Made by a program: the position numbers and the translations under genes. A DNA stretch of 15,612 bases from an uncultured Chitinophagaceae bacterium (GTDB lineage Bacteria > Bacteroidota > Bacteroidia > Chitinophagales > Chitinophagaceae): the NCBI GenBank assembly GCA_946885335.1, contig CAMPGG010000049.1:1-15612 (forward strand), written 5' to 3'. This document shows, piece after piece, positions 13,802-15,612 of the stretch. The first letter of the stretch is position 1. Every line of letters begins with the position of its first letter. The notes under the pieces are model-generated. The model was not told where the DNA came from, did not search any database, and saw nothing but the letters and a program-made list of their open reading frames with translations.

Positions 13802-15352
13802 TTAATATTTGCTTGGCTTTTCCGTTACTAATTTATAGTGCGGATCCTCCATAATATTTACATCAATTACATCTTCTGCATTCTTTAATAATATTCTGCA
13901 GTCCTCACTTAAATGTCTTAAATGTAAAATTTTTCCTGCGTTTTTATAACGCTCGGTTAATTTGTTCAGGGCTTCAATAGCCGACATATCCACAACGCGG
14001 CTTTCTTTAAAATCAATGATCACTTCTTCCGGGTCATTTCTTACATCAAATTTTTCGTTGAAAGCAGTTACTGAACCAAAAAACAGCGGACCATAAATTT
14101 CATAATGTTTTACACCAACATCATCAATATATTTTTTGGCCCTGATCCGTTTTGCATTTTCCCATGCAAAAACCAATGCGGAAATTATTACACCTACCAA
14201 AACAGCCAAAGCCAGGTTGTGTAATAGAACAGTTATGGCAGCAACAACAATACCGACAAATACATCATGACGAGGCATTTTGCCAATTACTTTAAAACTG
14301 GCCCATTCAAAAGTTCCAATAGCCACCATAATCATTAAACCGGTTAAAGCAGCCATAGGCACTCGTTCAATCAGGCTTGATCCGAACATGATAAAAACAA
14401 GAAGCATGACAGATGCTACGATGCCTGCCAGTCTTGCTCTTGCACCGGAAGAAACATTGATCAAACTTTGCCCGATCATGGCACAGCCACCCATACCCGA
14501 AAATAATCCTGAAAGAATATTTGCACTTCCCTGTGCAAGACATTCGCGGTTGCTGTTTCCACGGGTTTCTGTTATTTCATCTAATAAATTAAGTGTTAAT
14601 AAACTTTCTATCAGGCCAACACCGGCAATAAGTGCCGCGTAAGGAAATATTACAGAAAGTGTTTCCATATTCAAAGGGACCATCGGAATATGAAATGGAG
14701 GAAAACCTCCTTGTATGGAAGCTATATCACCTACAGTTTTTGTATCAATACCAAATCCAATTACAATAGCCGATATGGTAAGGATAGCCGCCAGCGAAGG
14801 AGGGATGACTTTGGTAATTTTTGGAAGTAACCAGATGATTAGCATGGTAACAATGACGAGCCCCAGCATGACCATTAAATTAGTGCCCGTCATCCAATGT
14901 AATGCACCACTGCTGTCTGCAACTTTAAACTGGTCAAGTTGGGACATGAAAATGATAATGGCCAAACCGTTTACAAATCCAAACATAACAGGATGCGGAA
15001 CCAGGCGGATAAACCGGCCAAGTTTTAATATTCCTGCCAATACCTGGATGATGCCGCCTAAAATAACTGCCGCAAAAATATATTCAACACCATGTGTTTT
15101 AGCCAGTGCAACAATGACTACTGCAATGGCACCGGTAGCACCTGAAATCATACCGGGTCGTCCACCAAAAATGGAAGTAATAAAACCCATAACAAAAGCG
15201 GCATATAACCCCGTCAATGGTGAAAGGCCCGCGATAAATGCAAAGGCAACAGCTTCAGGAATCAAAGCCATGGCCACAGTTAATCCTGCTAAAATTTCAA
15301 TTCTGTATTCTACTTTCCTGGAAAAATCAAATAAATTAAGAACACCTTTCAT
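13802..15352 (-). CDS. SulP family anion transporter with STAS domain
   Basis: A 516-residue inner-membrane transporter of the SLC26/SulP family. The ATG at 15352 is chosen; the frame extends to a TTG at 15415 but adds only a non-conserved 21-residue tail. The N-terminal FSRKVEYRIEILAGLTVAMALIPEA and GLSPLTGLYAAFV segments are SulP signatures, followed by GATGAIAVVIVAL and LVPHPVMFGFVNGLAI. About 10-14 membrane helices fill residues 10-395. A C-terminal STAS domain (about 415-510) includes EVIIDFKESRVVDMSAIEAL, with Asp455-Met-Ser457 at the regulatory loop. The length fits the short SulP group that includes BicA and YvdB. The substrate (sulfate, bicarbonate or another anion) cannot be read from sequence. 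No carbonic anhydrase or sulfate-assimilation gene is adjacent. A promoter candidate lies at 15495-15525. Confidence 0.92.
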   Translation of the reverse strand: MKGVLNLFDFSRKVEYRIEILAGLTVAMALIPEAVAFAFIAGLSPLTGLYAAFVMGFITSIFGGRPGMISGATGAIAVVIVALAKTHGVEYIFAAVILGGIIQVLAGILKLGRFIRLVPHPVMFGFVNGLAIIIFMSQLDQFKVADSSGALHWMTGTNLMVMLGLVIVTMLIIWLLPKITKVIPPSLAAILTISAIVIGFGIDTKTVGDIASIQGGFPPFHIPMVPLNMETLSVIFPYAALIAGVGLIESLLTLNLLDEITETRGNSNRECLAQGSANILSGLFSGMGGCAMIGQSLINVSSGARARLAGIVASVMLLVFIMFGSSLIERVPMAALTGLMIMVAIGTFEWASFKVIGKMPRHDVFVGIVVAAITVLLHNLALAVLVGVIISALVFAWENAKRIRAKKYIDDVGVKHYEIYGPLFFGSVTAFNEKFDVRNDPEEVIIDFKESRVVDMSAIEALNKLTERYKNAGKILHLRHLSEDCRILLKNAEDVIDVNIMEDPHYKLVTEKPSKY

Positions 15353-15395
15353 ACTGGGGAAAATTAATAGGTAAATGAAAATTTGGGATGAAAGC

Positions 15396-15545
15396 TTAGA
15401 TCGCTTTCCCTTCAATAACTATAGCAATTAATAAAGCAGGTGAACTCAGGGTGGAGTAAGGGCTGAAGATGAAATAGTTTTTTTCATAAAGCGGCGAAGC
15501 TAAGATTAATTGTGAAAAAAACAAAAGAAGCAGGGTGAGGATCAT
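15396..15545 (-). CDS. Possible 49-residue membrane or signal-peptide-like small ORF
   Basis: An ATG at 15545 opens 49 codons ending at a TAA at 15396, 43 bp before the SulP ATG. The product would start MILTLLLLFFSQLILASPLY, which looks like a signal peptide or membrane helix, and end with a second hydrophobic stretch (ALLIAIVI). No family is recognised. Against it, the best SulP promoter candidate (15495-15525) lies inside the frame, so the usual SulP transcript would lack the start. Hydrophobic frames also arise easily in AT-rich DNA. It is retained only as a possibility. Confidence 0.15.
   Translation of the reverse strand: MILTLLLLFFSQLILASPLYEKNYFIFSPYSTLSSPALLIAIVIEGKAI
15495..15525 (-). 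promoter_or_regulatory. Candidate promoter of the SulP gene
   Basis: On the - strand TTTG (complement of 15522-15525), 19 bp, then TAGCTTCG (complement of 15495-15502). One mismatch to TAnnTTTG. Transcription would begin near 15489, leaving a leader of about 137 nt before the ATG at 15352. From 15546 to the window end nothing else was recognised. Confidence 0.35.
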
Positions 15546-15612
15546 AATCAAAACATATATCCTTTAAGCCAGGTCCGGGGAATCTTTAAAAAAAATCAGC
15601 ATTTGTGTAAGT

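Noticed and set aside
14715..15374. Long + strand open frame opposite the SulP gene (219 codons)
   Set aside because: It is an antisense shadow of a strongly conserved transporter. Its product has no domain character, and the SulP reading is unambiguous.

Overview
The window looks like a stretch of a Bacteroidota chromosome, most likely from the Chitinophagaceae or a near relative. That placement is inference from several signs: AT-rich DNA (roughly 38-40% GC by eye), A/T-rich leaders without strong Shine-Dalgarno sites, promoter-like TTTG/TAnnTTTG pairs, and characteristic families (periplasmic-TPR sensor kinase, 2TM protein, DUF6526, degenerate lipoboxes, YNQTNY-type serine hydrolase). No rRNA, tRNA, CRISPR array, transposase, integrase or phage gene was seen.

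Layout. 1-403 is a gene-free leader with a hairpin-rich, GC-richer patch and a good promoter candidate for the next gene. 404-3052 (+) encodes a TPR/coiled-coil/transmembrane histidine kinase with no response regulator nearby. It converges on a small DUF6526-type membrane protein (3090-3506, -). Next on the + strand come a small four-helix membrane protein (3667-4053), a secreted M48-like metalloprotease with an unrecognised C-terminal domain (4157-5047) closed by a strong intrinsic terminator (5082-5113), a 2TM protein (5265-5528), an SMP-30/gluconolactonase-like lipoprotein (5767-6759), an SRPBCC protein (6845-7282) and a secreted serine hydrolase with a TPR tail (7452-8915).

From 8971 to 13771 there is a co-directional run: YhbS-like GNAT, ankyrin-repeat protein, PD40/TolB-like lipoprotein, CYTH-domain protein, secreted DUF1579-like protein, a cysteine-motif GNAT and a RimJ/RimL-like GNAT. 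It ends convergently with a SulP anion transporter carrying a STAS domain (13802-15352, -).

How they work together. No single pathway links these genes. At least six products are predicted to be exported, lipid-anchored or periplasm-facing (sensor kinase, metalloprotease, lactonase-like lipoprotein, serine hydrolase, propeller lipoprotein, DUF1579-like), so the region leans toward the cell envelope. The only tightly spaced run is ankyrin/propeller/CYTH (gaps of 25 and 34 bp), which may be an operon.

I did not find a convincing new defence or biosynthetic system. The most notable non-coding signal is an array of four contiguous 11-bp dyad repeats (9538-9581) upstream of the ankyrin gene. Others are recurrent TAACTT boxes in leaders, an apparent several-fold excess of CCWGG sites, and two palindromes or hairpins in leaders. 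Several long open frames begin only at TTG; in those cases I moved the start to the downstream ATG that gives a proper signal peptide or domain start.
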